Source of the DNA: Pieris napi | Lineage: Eukaryota > Arthropoda > Insecta > Lepidoptera > Pieridae | Assembly (NCBI RefSeq): GCF_905475465.1 | Contig: NC_062237.1 | Span: 10,898,501-10,962,500 of the forward strand | DNA: 64,000 nucleotides | Reading direction: 5' to 3' | In this document: piece after piece, positions 9,711 to 22,221 of the stretch | Position numbering within the stretch: position 1 is the stretch's first letter | Layout: each line of letters begins with the position of its first letter | Notes under the pieces: model-generated | What the model saw: the letters and a program-made list of their open reading frames with translations, nothing else | The model's database searches: none | Told to the model about the DNA's origin: nothing | Translations under genes and position numbers: made by a program

Positions 9711-10420
9711 GCCTATGCGTCCGAGGACTCACTCCTTCTTTTTATCCATACAAAATAGTGATAATTCGATAAATATTATTCAATTTTATTCATCAATGTT
9801 TAATTTCATGAATGTTTTGTTATGACTTTGTCAGGATAAACTATCGTCCTAACTAACCATTTTTTTTTAGTTCTATTAATTAGCGCTCAGTCTTATGTGT
9901 CTTGTGTTATACTCAGTTTTTAATGGGTTAAAGTAGTAGTAATTGGTAATAGTAAGTTTAACATAAAATGTAAGTTATATTAAATGTTATAAGATATTTT
10001 AACAAATACCTAAAGAACACTTTTATAATCAAAAACCTCAGGAATTTATTAATAAAAATAATTATATAAAAACCATACTTACACAATAAAAAATTGCATT
10101 TATTTCTGAGAAACTTTAATTTAATGAATGAAACAACGTGCTATTCTTAATATACTGACAGCCCTACTGTGTTATAATTGCCCCGATTTTCATTATTACT
10201 GTCATAAAACAATGCTTTAATCAGATTAAAACAAATTTATTCGTACACTTAAATGTGACAAAGTATCACTGAATAAATCGTATGAAGTGATCGATTTATG
10301 TGTACTTTAGTATAATTTTGCGCTAGCATTCATTCTTAATATGTAAAGGCAGTAATTCAATAATAATTGATGCGATAGTGGTCTTATAGTGTAAGTGTTT
10401 GTAATGTAAATAAGGCTTAT
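9711..10420. other. Unassigned A+T-rich DNA
   Basis: No feature recognised. Confidence 0.4.
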
Positions 10421-10429
10421 AATTGGATG

Positions 10430-10912
10430 CAAGGGTGTGTCGTTTCGGGTTGATTAGATCGGTCGGAGAGCGAAGGTCGTTGAAGGTTGGCGCGCTTTTC
10501 CGCGATCAATAGTATTAGATTATACAAGATGGCGGGAGCGGCGCGTGCGCAACCCGTACTTTGTTGGAGCGGTAATATGCCGCTTCGTTATAGTATTTTT
10601 ACGGGAGTTATATTCACATGTGCTGTGAATAGATAATAGTAAATCCTTTACGATATAGAAACTTTTGTGTTGTAAAAACTCACAATTAACATTACGATCT
10701 ACATATAAAACGATCTGTGAGTCTGTTAGAATAACTACGATCGCAGATTGTAAAAAATATACGTTTCCATTAGACACCAAACGCTTTTATAAGCGTTTAA
10801 TGACGCAGCTATTCAACTTCTTGATACCACGATCCTAGTGAGAAGATTGAAAAGGACAAAAAAATCGAATTTGTGAATTAGTGTGAGTGCACGTCAGTCT
10901 TAAGTCGTAAGT
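10430..10912 (+). promoter_or_regulatory. CpG-richer, promoter-like block (weak)
   Basis: A G+C island in A+T-rich DNA. It holds CAAGATGGCGGGAGCGG, a strong match to the YY1/Pleiohomeotic-type word AAGATGGCGG, next to GGCGCGTGCGCAAC, an NRF1-like word. Downstream, TCAGTC lies at about 10895 and a full donor GTAAGT at 10907-10912, so a noncoding first exon on the plus strand is conceivable. A 33-codon frame starts at the ATG inside the GATGGCGG word but has no support. No convincing DPE or TATA box is placed correctly, hence the low confidence. Confidence 0.22.
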
Positions 10913-10919
10913 GGACAAA

Positions 10920-11750
10920 GTACACAAGAACAGAGTATCTTCAACTTAATAATTGAGACTGAAAGTAGTGTTATTGGACACTTTCTTATGTTACATCTTT
11001 TTAGGTAAATTAGGTTAGTTTTAAATTACTTATTAGTCTTAAGTAAGGCTAAATCGTAATGCTAAATTGTGTATTTTTACAGAGATAATTTATTTAAAAA
11101 AATATATAAAAGCGTTTAAAAACATTAACTTTCTAACACTAAGGTCATTTCAGGTTACACATTTCATTCATTTACTCGCTCACTCACTCATGCACTCAGG
11201 TGTGTTGAAAACAGTTAAAAAAATAAAAATAGTTTAAAAAAAAGATGTAATATTATAATTAAGTTTGCTATGAAAGAGCTGGCAACTCCGACATGGGTAT
11301 TTCTTTACTTAAAAGAGTTCCTAAATCTAACACATTATCACGAACTTTTGTCAAATGAATTAACACATTTTTATATTATTTATTCAGAAACTCCCGTTGG
11401 TCAAAATCAAATACATTTTTTACATACCAGAGTCTCGCTTTAAATCTTAACCTAACTTCAAATTCAAACTGTTAAATCCTGTGGCATTTTATAGACCCTT
11501 ATTTAGCTTAACTTAGATAATAATAAATGCGGTTTTAATGCTACAATACAACGGGCACGAAACTATATTACAAATGGAAGCTTATTAGTTATTACTGTGT
11601 CGATAAATAATGGTTATTTATAAGATTGTTCAGATTGTTGATATTCGAAATTAAATCAAAGATTTAGATGTAGATTGGTTTTGTGTTTGATTTAGTTGGT
11701 TATTTTGTAAGTCCTTGAGGGTCGTGTTTTGTTTTGTATAAGTTTATCTA
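10920..11750. other. Unassigned A+T-rich DNA
   Basis: No feature recognised apart from CTCA-rich text near 11160. Confidence 0.4.
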
Positions 11751-11753
11751 GAG

Positions 11754-11970
11754 CAGTGTTGGCCTGATGGCTTCAGCGTGCGACTCTCATCTCTGAGGTC
11801 GTAGGTTCGATACCTGTAATGGACTTTCTTTCTATGTGCGCATTTAACATTCGCTCGAACGGTGAAGGTAAACATCGTTAGGAAACCGACATGTCTTATA
11901 CCCAAACAATCGACGGCATGTGTCAGGCACAGGAGGCTGATGGAAGTATGTAAGCCTCATGTACTTGAAA
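11754..11970 (+). repeat. SINE-A (tRNA-derived), 3'-incomplete
   Basis: Begins CAGTGTTGGCCTGATGGC (A box slightly altered), has the B box GGTTCGATACC, then TTTCTATGTGCGCATTTAAC and CAGGCACAGGAGGCTGAT. The head and body are present; the last third is lost. Confidence 0.75.
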
Positions 11971-13262
11971 TAAATCACCAGGCAAAAAATGTATAGATTT
12001 AATTATGTAAACCAAAGTTCAACTTAGAAATTGACAGTCAATTATCAAATATCAATAGGTGTGCCAATTTCGTTAATCAGTTTAAAAGATAATTTACAAA
12101 GGTTAAAGATCACTGATGATTAATTATATCCTTTATTCATATTAAACGGATATTCATAATTGAGATTTCTTAATTTAAGATTCTATTGATCCTATTATGA
12201 TTACGTAATAAATTACTCGTATTTCATAAATATTTAAAACGATATATACACTTTTTCATTCGTGGTAAATCTAATTAAAAGTCAATATGTTTTGTAATTA
12301 TTTAATTCTAAAGCGAAAAATAAAATCATCGTAGCACATTATTTAGTAACGGAAAAACAGTGTTCGTTTTCCTGAGAAATAACAATTGAACATTAAAATT
12401 TGTTAAATCAGAAGAATAATGTATGAACAGTATGCTGTAGCTTTCATCTTAAAGTTTTCCATTAATAGTTTTCTGACAAATAAATATACTTAGTAGAACC
12501 GAAACTATTGCCTCTAGGTCGCACATTAAAAGAACTTCTTAACCGAATATAATCGCGCATTAGTTACATAACATAAATAACGCGTTTCTAGTACATTTCA
12601 GCAGGGTGAGCTTTTCACTAAAGAACTTTTATTTCCATAGTCTGTCAAAGAAAAGTATTTCACGCATCATAATTCAGAAGAAAGCCAATAATTTTAAGAC
12701 AATAAAGTCTTAAAACCTCATACATATTCTCATCAATATCCAAGTTCTAATAACACTATATTATTTCTAGCTGCTGTAAGGCTGTATTTCTACGCAGAGG
12801 AACAATCGTTCATCGTATACGATCGTAATTATCGATAGCACAACACTAATTCTAAGGTCGATATCTTTGTCGATATCCATGACCGGCAACTTGTTAACAA
12901 GGTACAGTAATGTAAGTTATCATCTAAGATTATTGCTACCTAGAATATGAACAATTTTATAGATAACATTCGCTGTAGTTATCTGGTATTTTTGAGGTTC
13001 ATTGGGCAAGGGGGTAGATCTATTACTAGCTGTTTTATAGATTATTTTTCATGAGAATTAGTCCACTGTATCTAGGACTCTGATTTGGCCATCGGCATTA
13101 ATTCCACCTGCTTCTAGTTATAACACCGTATGCGGTAACCATCCATGAAGTAGGAGTTTCTTTGTTTAATTTTCTTGAGTAAATTTGGATGTTAATATCA
13201 AAAAACTTATCTATACAAGTAAACTGAAAGTTCAATCTAATGGTTCTCGATTGTTTTTGTTT
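11971..13262. other. Unassigned A+T-rich DNA
   Basis: Two GATATC-rich short palindromic words near 12850-12880; otherwise nothing recognised. Confidence 0.4.
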
Positions 13263-13263
13263 T

Positions 13264-13502
13264 TATAGAACAGGGGGTGGCCAGGACCCTCTCATGCCAG
13301 AGGGCTTGCGGGTGCGTTGCCGGCCTTTTAAGAATTGCTCTGCACTTTTGCACATTAACTATTTCAAGAAAAGAGCGTACCAATTCTTAAAAGGCCGGCA
13401 ACGCACTCGCGAGCCCTCTGGCATTGAGAGTGTCCATGGGCGGCGGTATCACTTAACATCAGGTGAGCCTCCTGCCCGTTTGCCCCCCGTTCTATACAAA
13501 AA
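13264..13502. mobile_element. Head-to-head pair of LINE 3' tails forming a 44-bp hairpin
   Basis: The plus-strand half (13370-13502) encodes FKKRAYQFLKGRQRTREPSG then IESVHGRRYHLTSGEPP, the widespread C-terminus and tail of a lepidopteran jockey/CR1-like LINE. The left half (13264-13337) is the same tail in reverse, shortened internally. The inner 44 bases of each (13294-13337 and 13381-13424) match with two mismatches around a 43-base loop. Such inverted junctions can arise by twin priming or by later rearrangement. Confidence 0.75.
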
Positions 13503-13509
13503 AAAAATG

Positions 13510-15080
13510 TAAGCCGTACCATACATTTAATGAGCAACGTTTCACGTCCTCAAAAAGCAATATTCGTCTCTTTCCCATCAAACTGTATTTATGAAAAGAG
13601 ACAAAAGAGGCTGATATGTAGTTCCAAATGCCTTATTTGTAGAATTCGAAAGCTTATCAGTTCCTGATTAAGTCATAAACTTAATCTAAGTCTTGTACTT
13701 TCACGTGACCTAAGAACAAAACCTATAGGAAAGTGCTCCACTTCCAAACGGACATCGCCCCCCGCACTACAGAACTGTTGATGTTATATACAATGTAATT
13801 GTTTTAAACAACTTCAGACAAAAGAAGTATCAGTTAAACCTGTATGTGTTGTTGGAATTTGACAATATTTGGCTATAATGTATGTATGTCTACAAACGTT
13901 TTGGAAACTAAAATTATATTAAGATATTCCAACTTTAATTCAACAGTCGAAATTTTATCAAAGTCGGCTCGTTATAAAGTATATATGTAGTTATTTTACA
14001 GTGGGCAATATGGAAAATTAATTTATATTTTATTTATTCAATGTTCTAATATTTTTGTTGTGTATGTTAACAAAACATGTAAAATATAACCACTCCGACG
14101 TGTATGTCATGGTTATTGGGTTTTATCTAACTATGACACTAATTATGAGGATTTTGATATATTCCACCTTACCTTACGGATGTTAGGAAATATTTGAAGA
14201 GGCGGAAGACTTTTACTTTCTTCTTTTTAGTTTTTTCTTTGAAATATGAAGTATTAGTTGTTGTTGTTTAATGTAAAATTTCAGTTTTCTTATTTTCTTT
14301 TTGTGTATTAATGTACTTACTTATGTTTTCTGTTCATATATATTGTTTATCTATGTAATCTGTTTTGGCTTTGCATATTGTCTAAGTGTTTTGTTTTATA
14401 ATATGCATGTTAGCTGTAATATTACTTATAAATAAATAGGTCCTATGTAATTTAGAGTTTATTTAATAACAAATTTGTTTTATTTCGCCAAAAAAGGCTT
14501 TATGATTATAAAGTTTGAGACAAAATGACGACTTTGTCACTATATATTTAAAATGTATAATTTTAGAAATGTTGTATAAACTAAAAGTAGGTTAATAATA
14601 TGGTGTACTAAAATTAATTTAACTAATAAATATGTAATAACTAAAATTTGTATGAAACCCCTTTTCATACTATAACTATATAACTAAAACTTCTACCCCT
14701 TACATTGCCATTCTTGACAAAATATCGCAACTTTGATCCCGCTAGTTTCCGAATCTGCAAACCTCGGACTTACCAGATTATTCTTCTATTTCTCGGATAC
14801 GAAAACGTCAAAATCACTCCCCGCCCAATTCTCTCCCGTCCAAATAAATAAAATGCATATCAATTATGTATTCTATAGTAGCTCTTATTACGTTCTTATA
14901 TATCTAAGTACACCTGATCGGAATGACCCCATCACCCCTTAACCATATACAAGCATTGAGACCAAGGATAATTTACATTATCGAGCCAATTTCCATACAT
15001 TTCCATGATGACAATCTAAATAAATTGTATTCAGAGGACCAGGGTTATCAAATAATCTGTCTTATATTGTGACTGATAAC
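13510..15080. other. Unassigned A+T-rich DNA
   Basis: T-rich between 14200 and 14480. A 69-codon frame at 14733-14942 starts with TTG and has no recognisable motif. Confidence 0.4.
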
Positions 15081-15149
15081 AAAATGATTTTGTACTTCTT
15101 TATATGGTATATTATTTCGGCCATACAATGCAAAAGCGATGAGAACTTG

Positions 15150-15420
15150 GAGAAACTGATCCTGCCGTTCCGTTCACCAACCAGATGGACCGATCAAGTA
15201 AAAGACTCGTCCTCAAAACTGTACACTGTCATAAGAGACGCGCTGGAGCGAAGCGAGTAGAAGCTGATAGTCCGCTCCAGACGCTTTCTTGCTGACCACA
15301 ACGCGACCCTCAGACATGAGCTGACGATTAAAGAGAGAGATATTTCTAGAAAGAAGACCAGAGGTAATGAAGAAAATCGCCTAGTTTACTGACTTTTTCT
15401 TTCGCTACCCTTGATTGGAT
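15150..15420 (+). mobile_element. RTE-like LINE fragment, 3' end of ORF
   Basis: The frame reads LPFRSPTRWTDQVKDSSSKL then YTVIRDALERSE and stops; a shifted frame continues with remains of a histidine-rich tail (about 15260-15345). The PTRW-DQVK...A..R pattern matches the fragment at 5400-5575. Frameshifted and inactive. Confidence 0.55.
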
Positions 15421-15559
15421 TAAAAACAATGATGATGCTGACAGATTTTATTCGGTGGTCCCCAGTTGAAGATTTAATAAATAGTTTTTAATGTTGTTTT
15501 TTATTCCTTTTTACAAGATCTTTTGGTTCCTTCAGCGGGCGGCTATCATCGTAAGAATC

Positions 15560-15770
15560 CCGGCTATGTACCAGTAGACTTTTTATCTATGTGCATTTTT
15601 TAACACTCGCTCATGCGGTAAAGTATAACATAGTGAGTCATGCCATAGACCAAAAAAAAATCAAAGGTGTGTTAGGTATAAAACCTGCGTGCCTATTAGA
15701 AAAACAAAGGATTACGAAACATATACATAAATCTAAGGCCTAGACCAAAAAGGTAGTAGTGCCTGTTTTC
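15560..15770 (+). repeat. SINE-A, highly degraded
   Basis: Recognisable words in order: CTATGTGCATTTTTTAACAC, CGTGCCTATTAGAAAAACAA and CTAAGGCCTAGACCAAAAAG. The tRNA-like head is barely visible. Confidence 0.55.
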
Positions 15771-15779
15771 CTTTTAGTA

Positions 15780-16600
15780 CGCATTACTATAAAATATTTC
15801 ATACGCTTATAACTAAAGCTAAGCTAGTATCAAAATGCCATCTTTTCTTATCAGTAGCAAACGACGGAAGGCCTGCGGGGGCGACCATTGGCCCGTCAAG
15901 TGCACGTCGAAATTACTGCCTTACATTTTGCAGTTAGCCTTCGTGGGCAGGGAACTTAAACATTTCGCTGTAAATTTTAGGCCTTATTAAGCTGATATAT
16001 GAAATATGCCATTTGATTAATTAATTAAGTCATAGCACAAATTTAAACAGGTGATTTTGGTATTGCCTTCCTGTCAATAACCTGGAACTGTCAATAGCGA
16101 TAGCGATACCGACTTCAATGTAGACTTCTCGATGAAAACTTTGAGAGAATTAAATTGAATACAAATACATTGCGACTGACTCTTTATGAAGTTAATGCAT
16201 ATTGGTGCAATTCTTATTAAACCCCAACATAAGGACAAGTTGTATGAGGTGAGTTTGTGGTTTTTATAACCGAATTGAACAAAATACAGCGTTTCGGTAG
16301 GTGTATTAAACCAGCTTTTATTCGAGGCTTTTAGGCTTATTTGCGATCGCCAAAAATATTCATCCATATAATCCATACTGCAGCCCTAATGACAACAGGA
16401 TTTCTTAAAATGTCGACAATCGTTGTCGACAATATTAAAAGCTGTATATTACAAAAATTCAGTAAAATATTTTTTTTTTAATTTATTTATTACAATTCAG
16501 TAAATGATATACTGGCTATATCTACAGTATATGTTTCAAGCTATCTTTTCTAAAATATATGACAATTATGGTACACAAAATTTAAATATAATATCATATA
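15780..16600. other. Unassigned DNA with a G+C-rich patch
   Basis: Positions 15860-15960 are G+C-rich (for example GGCCTGCGGGGGCGACC) but open in no convincing frame. A 100-codon minus-strand frame at 16074-16376 begins with an ATG but reads like random A+T-rich translation and lacks splice context. Confidence 0.35.
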
Positions 16601-16612
16601 TATATAAAAAAA

Positions 16613-16833
16613 TCTTTATATATATAATTCTTCTGTGAGTGTGTATGTCACTGAACTTCTCTCAAACGACTGGACCGATTTTGATGAAATTTTTTGTGTG
16701 TGTTCAAGGGGATCTGGGAATGGTTTAGATTCACAAATCAGCCCGCCAGATGGCGCTGCAGTCGGTACTTTCATACTTTGCTTTACTAATCGCTTGAAAT
16801 ATCATGCAGGACAACGTCTGTCGGGTCCACTAG
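16613..16833 (+). mobile_element. Non-autonomous Helitron, family H2
   Basis: Starts TCTTTATATATATAATTCTT after A and ends GTCGGGTCCACTAG before T. Characteristic words are CTCTCAAACGACTGGACCGA and CAGATGGCGCTGCAG. The 221-base length fits a small non-autonomous copy with both ends intact. Confidence 0.75.
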
Positions 16834-16909
16834 TAATATCATATATAAAAAAAATACAAGCAAAACAGCGGATTAGCCTAATCAGATAGGCTTAACAATG
16901 TTTTTTTAA

Positions 16910-17062
16910 TTGATCAGCCCACTACCGAATATGTCAAGCTCTGGATAAGAACTGCTAATTCCGTTATATTCGCGAAGAATTCGAATGAAAGGTGCCTGAA
17001 CTGATAGGTTGGTTTTTGCAGACGGATTTTCAAAATTTAGCTTTTAAACCTTGGGAATTAAT
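16910..17062 (-). mobile_element. LINE fragment, C-terminal ORF piece
   Basis: In reverse the translation contains QAPFIRILREYNGIS and then PELDIFGSGLIN, closely matching the plus-strand copy at 59950-60140 (QMPLIRILREYNRING, SELDIVDSDLINFKRCL). This is the C-terminal pattern of jockey-like non-LTR elements. Stops are present. Confidence 0.6.
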
Positions 17063-17080
17063 AAGGGACGACCCTGTTAA

Positions 17081-17385
17081 TCTATATATATAAAAATGAA
17101 ACCCGTTTTCCGTTGTCACGACATAATATGAAAACGGCTTGACCGATTTGTCTGATTCTTTTTTTATAATATTCCTTGAAGTAAGAGGATGGTTCTTAGG
17201 TAGAGAAAAATTAAAAAAAAAATCTATATTCCCATACAAAATATTCGTAATAATATTTAAAGGCAATTTGAACTTTAATACTATATCATACAGTTCAAGT
17301 GTTAGTGGAGGGGTTCCGGGAAGGTAATTTTTTATTTTTTGACATAATGTATTTGTTGTATTATCAACTTTCTTTTTTTTATCTT
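17081..17385 (+). mobile_element. Helitron 5' end, 3' end uncertain
   Basis: Begins TCTATATATATAAAAATGAA after A, the commonest lepidopteran Helitron start, followed by CCGTTTTCCGTTGTCACGAC and AACGGCTTGACCGATTTG. No clean CTAG|T end with a preceding hairpin follows; a reverse-oriented Helitron-like terminus (ACTAGCTAGACCGGTGTCCC) starts at 17384, so the two may be joined or nested. Confidence 0.55.
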
Positions 17386-17440
17386 ACTAGCTAGACCGGT
17401 GTCCCGAATAGCAGAATAAGTATTAAAAAAAAATAAAGAA
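17384..17440 (-). mobile_element. Possible Helitron 3' terminus, reverse orientation
   Basis: Read on the minus strand this ends CGGGACACCGGTCTAGCTAG followed by T, a Helitron-like end with a short GC stem (ACCGGT). The other end was not located. Confidence 0.4.
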
Positions 17441-17907
17441 TCGACTTGTTAAATATTAATAAACTTCTATCACTAGGATTATATGAACTAATGTTGCAAT
17501 TATATTGCAATTTCGTTGATAGACAATCAGCCACCGTTAGTGTTACCCTACAAATTTTAATAACAATCAGATAGACATTTCAAATGTTATTTCTTGGTAT
17601 ATTTAATTTTACTGGCCATTATTGCGAATAATCTCGGAGGAGATAGCGAAAATATCAATTTACCTTAGAATAAATTAAATTGACTATCTACGAGCACAAT
17701 TTACTCAAAGATTAAAGTGTCGATTGTCTTTGTATAATGATGGTGAGGTATAATTTTAACTCAAATATCACACCCACTTAAAGCCTGTTATTATGAGCAA
17801 AAACTTGAATAGCTCCTTAATATGATTGGGTGTTTATTATTTTTAAATTACTGTGTTTCATGTGGTACATAGCAAACATTAGGACGGTACTATATTAAAT
17901 GTATATA

Positions 17908-18440
17908 TAGTGTAAACTCTTTGAAACGAATATTAAGGGACCGAGCATTGTTTTCGTTATAGAGAGATTTCGTTATACGGAGATGAGCAAATTTTTTTAA
18001 CCAATTACGTTAACACATAACGCTTCTACTGGCTATTTTGACAGTTTCAAAGTTTGTTGACGACTGATAATACATGATAGATGACAATGGTGCGTTTAGT
18101 AATTGAGACCAAAATTTCCTACAGGAATAATGTAAGAATAATGGCACACGGGTTAATGCAATTAACAATAAGCAAAGCAAGACGGCTGTTTATGACCTTA
18201 GGTGTCTTTCTTAGAAATTTCGGCCCCTCAAACGGTTAGTAAGCTGATTATAAAAACAATTACACTAAAGTATGTTGTTGATGTCTAAATATGAAAATAT
18301 TTCTATGTAATAGAGAATGGCTGTTGCGTTATAAAGAGTGAATTAATGTATGGGTTTTGTGTTAAACCAAACAAATTAACTCATTTTACGTTATAGAGAG
18401 TTTATCGTTATAACTATTTCATTATAAAGAGTTTACACTG
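17908..18440 (+). mobile_element. pogo-like MITE (533 bp)
   Basis: Left end TAGTGTAAACTCTTTGAAAC and right end TTATAAAGAGTTTACACTG are inverted repeats, each bordered by TA. Sub-terminal repeats of CGTTATAGAGAG occur on both sides. The CAGTGTAAACTC-type terminus and TA duplication suggest a pogo/Tigger relative. No open frame of note. Confidence 0.7.
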
Positions 18441-18449
18441 TATATCACA

Positions 18450-19990
18450 TTTATTATAAGATATTTAATGCGAAAAATCTCGGATTCTAAACCTCGTTGG
18501 ACGGAGTTTTTTATTTTAGTTAAAAAAAGTAACAGTTTCCGTAACTTGGGATTTCTGAGGTAATAGTTTTGTAAGTCTGATTAATGCAATACAAGAAACA
18601 GACACAAAACTTCTGTTTTTGACTTTAACATGTTTCATTTGACACGTTACGTTGACTATATGTACGACTATATGTTGGAGTACACAGGCAATACTATGCT
18701 AAACCGACTGACTTTTTGAGGAATAGGAAAACTGAGAAATGTTTATCGCTGGAATCAACGATTCAGGTTGCTTAAAAAACAGTATTTAAAAACAGCGAAA
18801 AGTATATCGGTACAGATAAAAGAGTGCATAACGATCTGATTCATGTATAGTGCATGCATTTTAACATTTATTTTATGCTGTCATTTGTCGGGTATAATTA
18901 TATAGGATGAAAATTTTATACTAATTTGGTATCAATATTTTAAATTGTTAATATTGAAACTACACAATGTATTTTTAATTCCTTTTCTAACTGTTAAGAA
19001 ATAAATACATCCTTGATGCTGGAAGCTGGGGTATCAGGTTGAAAACCCTTTAGACTCAACCGTTAAAACTATATGTAAATTAGTATATTTTTGACTTAAA
19101 TTAACTACATCCAAAACATTAATGGAATTAATCCTATTTTTATTTCAATTTTTATTGTAGTTGTTGACTTGACTTTATTCACTCTGTAGCATGTTTTTAC
19201 AAACTAACACTTATTAATAGAAAACGAAGATAGTTATTAGACATAGACATAACATTTGTAACTAACAAAACACACAAAATAATAATAATCAAAAAAGAAA
19301 AATAACTAAAAACTATGAAAAAACAGGATAAGGACCATTTTAAGTGTGTAATGTGTGTGTGTTGTGGTTGTAACTGGCCCTAGCTCAGCATTATGCTGAG
19401 GAGCACACTGTTCCACAGCGCTGGTCATTCTGGCAGAGACGACAACAGTTAGTTTGCGCCTCAGACACAACAAAATAGAAAAATAATGTAATAGGTACTA
19501 ATAATAGTAGAAAAAATAATAATAGTATAAATTAACAGTGTGAGTAAAGGTCTTGAAAGATTTGTGTGTATAGTTAAAATAAAAGTATATAGTAAATTAA
19601 AAAAAAATAATAATAAATGTTACTTTATTTAGACTGTTTTAACAGTCCTTTGTCAAACTCTCGGTAGAGCCAATTATCTCTTTTCAACCCAAAGTAGGTG
19701 CTATTTGTTAGAAAGAGACAGATGTTAAAATATAAAGTCTTAATTTTTGGGTATTTAAAAATTACGCGGAAGTCTGTACTATAAATATAAGGGCACCGTT
19801 GGAATGTGCTACAGTTTAAATGAGGCTGCGCGGGTCGAACCGGTCTACCGGGCCATGGCATATAGGGTGACAATAATATAAACTGACCACTGGATAATTT
19901 ATGATTTGGAGTACGTGAAATCACGTGTACACGTACATCCCACGTGTATGTATGTAGTGTGGAGTTAGATCGCATCGCACTTAGATGCCC
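18450..19990. other. Unassigned A+T-rich DNA
   Basis: A short G+C-richer piece at 19375-19470 (GGAGCACACTGTTCCACAGC) resembles LINE text but is too short to assign. The 116-codon minus-strand frame at 19625-19975 has no recognisable motif. Confidence 0.35.
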
Positions 19991-20135
19991 ATTTGGTCCG
20001 TGGCTATTTCAGCTAGCCTAGCTCCTTCCAGAAGCTCAGAAGTTTCCTGGGCCCTTCGCAGGCTACATGGAGCGACCTCACGGCGCCGAGGATTTCTGTT
20101 GATTGAGAAGCCACAGCCACGCATTCCAGGACATA
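19985..20135 (-). mobile_element. Possible LINE 3' fragment
   Basis: G+C-rich and in reverse contains NQQKSSAP and a stop, followed by GAAGGGCCCAGGAAACTTCT. I associate this ending with 3' parts of insect non-LTR elements, from memory only. Confidence 0.3.
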
Positions 20136-20179
20136 AGTGCATTTGTATAAATAATATATTAATTTTAGATATTAAATAA

Positions 20180-22220
20180 ATGTGGTAGTTTTAAAGTTTA
20201 TAGAACGTAAGTTATATACTCAACTGGGTGTGATGCTTACTTTAAATGACTATTAATTATTATGGTAGTGGTACAAAAGATCCTCTATAGCATAAATCAA
20301 GCGAAATCTATATAAACAAAAATGATAGTAATATGATTATCATGAAGAATATAATGTATTTTTTTTCATAAGAAGAATAATTAAACTTTGAGCTTGCGTC
20401 ATTAACACATTAATTAATAGCGTGGGTGAATATTTGGCCTTTAAGTTTGACAACAATTAATTATAAATAGCTTGACTTATTATTATGGCTGATGTTCTTA
20501 TTATATGACTTAATGAAAATTAATGTGAAAAGGCCTATTGGATTTTTATAATTGATCGATATAAATGTACCAATAAAAATGTGTGTAAAATATCCATTAA
20601 AATACAAAATGTTGGTCACCCGTTGACCAACTCGCCTCCGCAACTTCGGGGAAAGGCTGATTTATAACTAAAATTACAACTTGCACTGGAAACTCGACCG
20701 CCGTTAACCATTATCAATAATTTGTTGTCGCACAGTTTACTATAATTGTGTCCATCATCTTCATGAAGATCTCAGAATAGAACCTACTCATCTGTATCAG
20801 AACGTAAACAATTTGTGTAAAAGATACGAAAGAATTGAGTTAAAACAATGTAATAAGATTATTTTGTGAATTATACTACCCACTTAACAACCCCAAAGTA
20901 TGATATACGTATAGAATCATGATCAAGCAAATAACTATTTTTTTTTAACTATCAAAAAATATATTATTCAACCCATGATGCAAACAGTACACGCAAATAA
21001 TTAAACTATATAACATATAGGGGGTAATGGTGGACGGAAGAGAAGATTTAAGACGCTTCGCGAAATTATACTGTGATACGAACATTGCAATCAAAAATAT
21101 TTAAAACTACTACGTTCTCCAAACAGAATTTTTATATTTTTTATTTGTTATGACAGACAGCCAAACGTAAAACTGGATTGGCTGGACCAATTCGAGTATT
21201 TTTTTTATTTGATTTATTCCTTGAACACTAAGTAGTTTTTATGGAGAGAAAAAAATTGTGAAAGCACGGAAACCATTTTTATTCTGTAAAAGCAAATAGT
21301 CTCTGTGGGTAAGCATAGCAAAATATGTTGGTAAGTAGCTACTAAAAAGGTAGGCAAAGAAAAAAACCATATTAAAGCGAAAGGAAGTTCGCGTGGGCAG
21401 CTAATGCAAGCACAAATTTGTATATATGTATACAAATTATGCAGTATATATATACAGTATGCTGAAACAATACTGCCTTACAATTTAAGTGGATGAATTA
21501 AATATAAGATTCTTAATTAAACATAAATAAAATATGGTTAACGAATTTAATAGACATTTTGAAACAATTAAAAAAATGTGTTCACGTTAATTCGATGATC
21601 TCTCGCAATTAAATAACGCAAGTATATTAAACGCAATAATTTTGCAACTCAGTGTTTAGTACCCACGTGCAATATCTGCCTGTACGCAGCTTCCAGTATC
21701 AGAGATAGCATCTTAGAAAATATATGAGCGACGCGCACAATCCTATCACACTCCATTCATATCGTTGGGAAATAGCTTTTTGATAAATTGTGATGAAGAC
21801 GGTCATAAACACAAAATATAATCGTATTTTGTAGTAAGGTTAATTAATCACAATTAAAAGGTTTATTTCATACAGTGGACTTAAAGTTATTAAAGACTTT
21901 ACGTCAGATATTTTGTAATGCGATAGCTATTATTATTATTATTATTTACTTTAAAAGCACCACAATCCTGTCCCTATATCAACAAGAATGCAATACCAAT
22001 AAAAAATTCACGAACGAAATTAAAAACAAATTAGAATTACACAATTAATTACAATTACGTCTGCGTACTTTGCGTTGACAATAGGAAAAGGTTTATTTAA
22101 AGGAGTTTTTATGTTTAGAACCCTTGTACAAATTCACCACTTTTATATATAGCAATGGTATGAAAACCCCTCATTTTTGGGTTTTTGTACCCAATTCACT
22201 TACTGCTATACATAAATAGC
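20180..22220. other. Unassigned A+T-rich DNA
   Basis: Only an (ATT)n microsatellite at about 21930-21948 and A+T-rich text were noted. Confidence 0.4.
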
Positions 22221-22221
22221 C

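Noticed and set aside
10780..10802. Short palindrome AAACGCTT-TTAT-AAGCGTTT
   Set aside because: An isolated 8-bp stem is expected by chance in 64 kb.
16074..16376. 100-codon minus-strand frame
   Set aside because: Translation has no motif or compositional coding signal, and no promoter or splice sites flank it.
19625..19975. 116-codon minus-strand frame
   Set aside because: No recognisable domain and no splice or promoter context; likely chance in mixed composition DNA.
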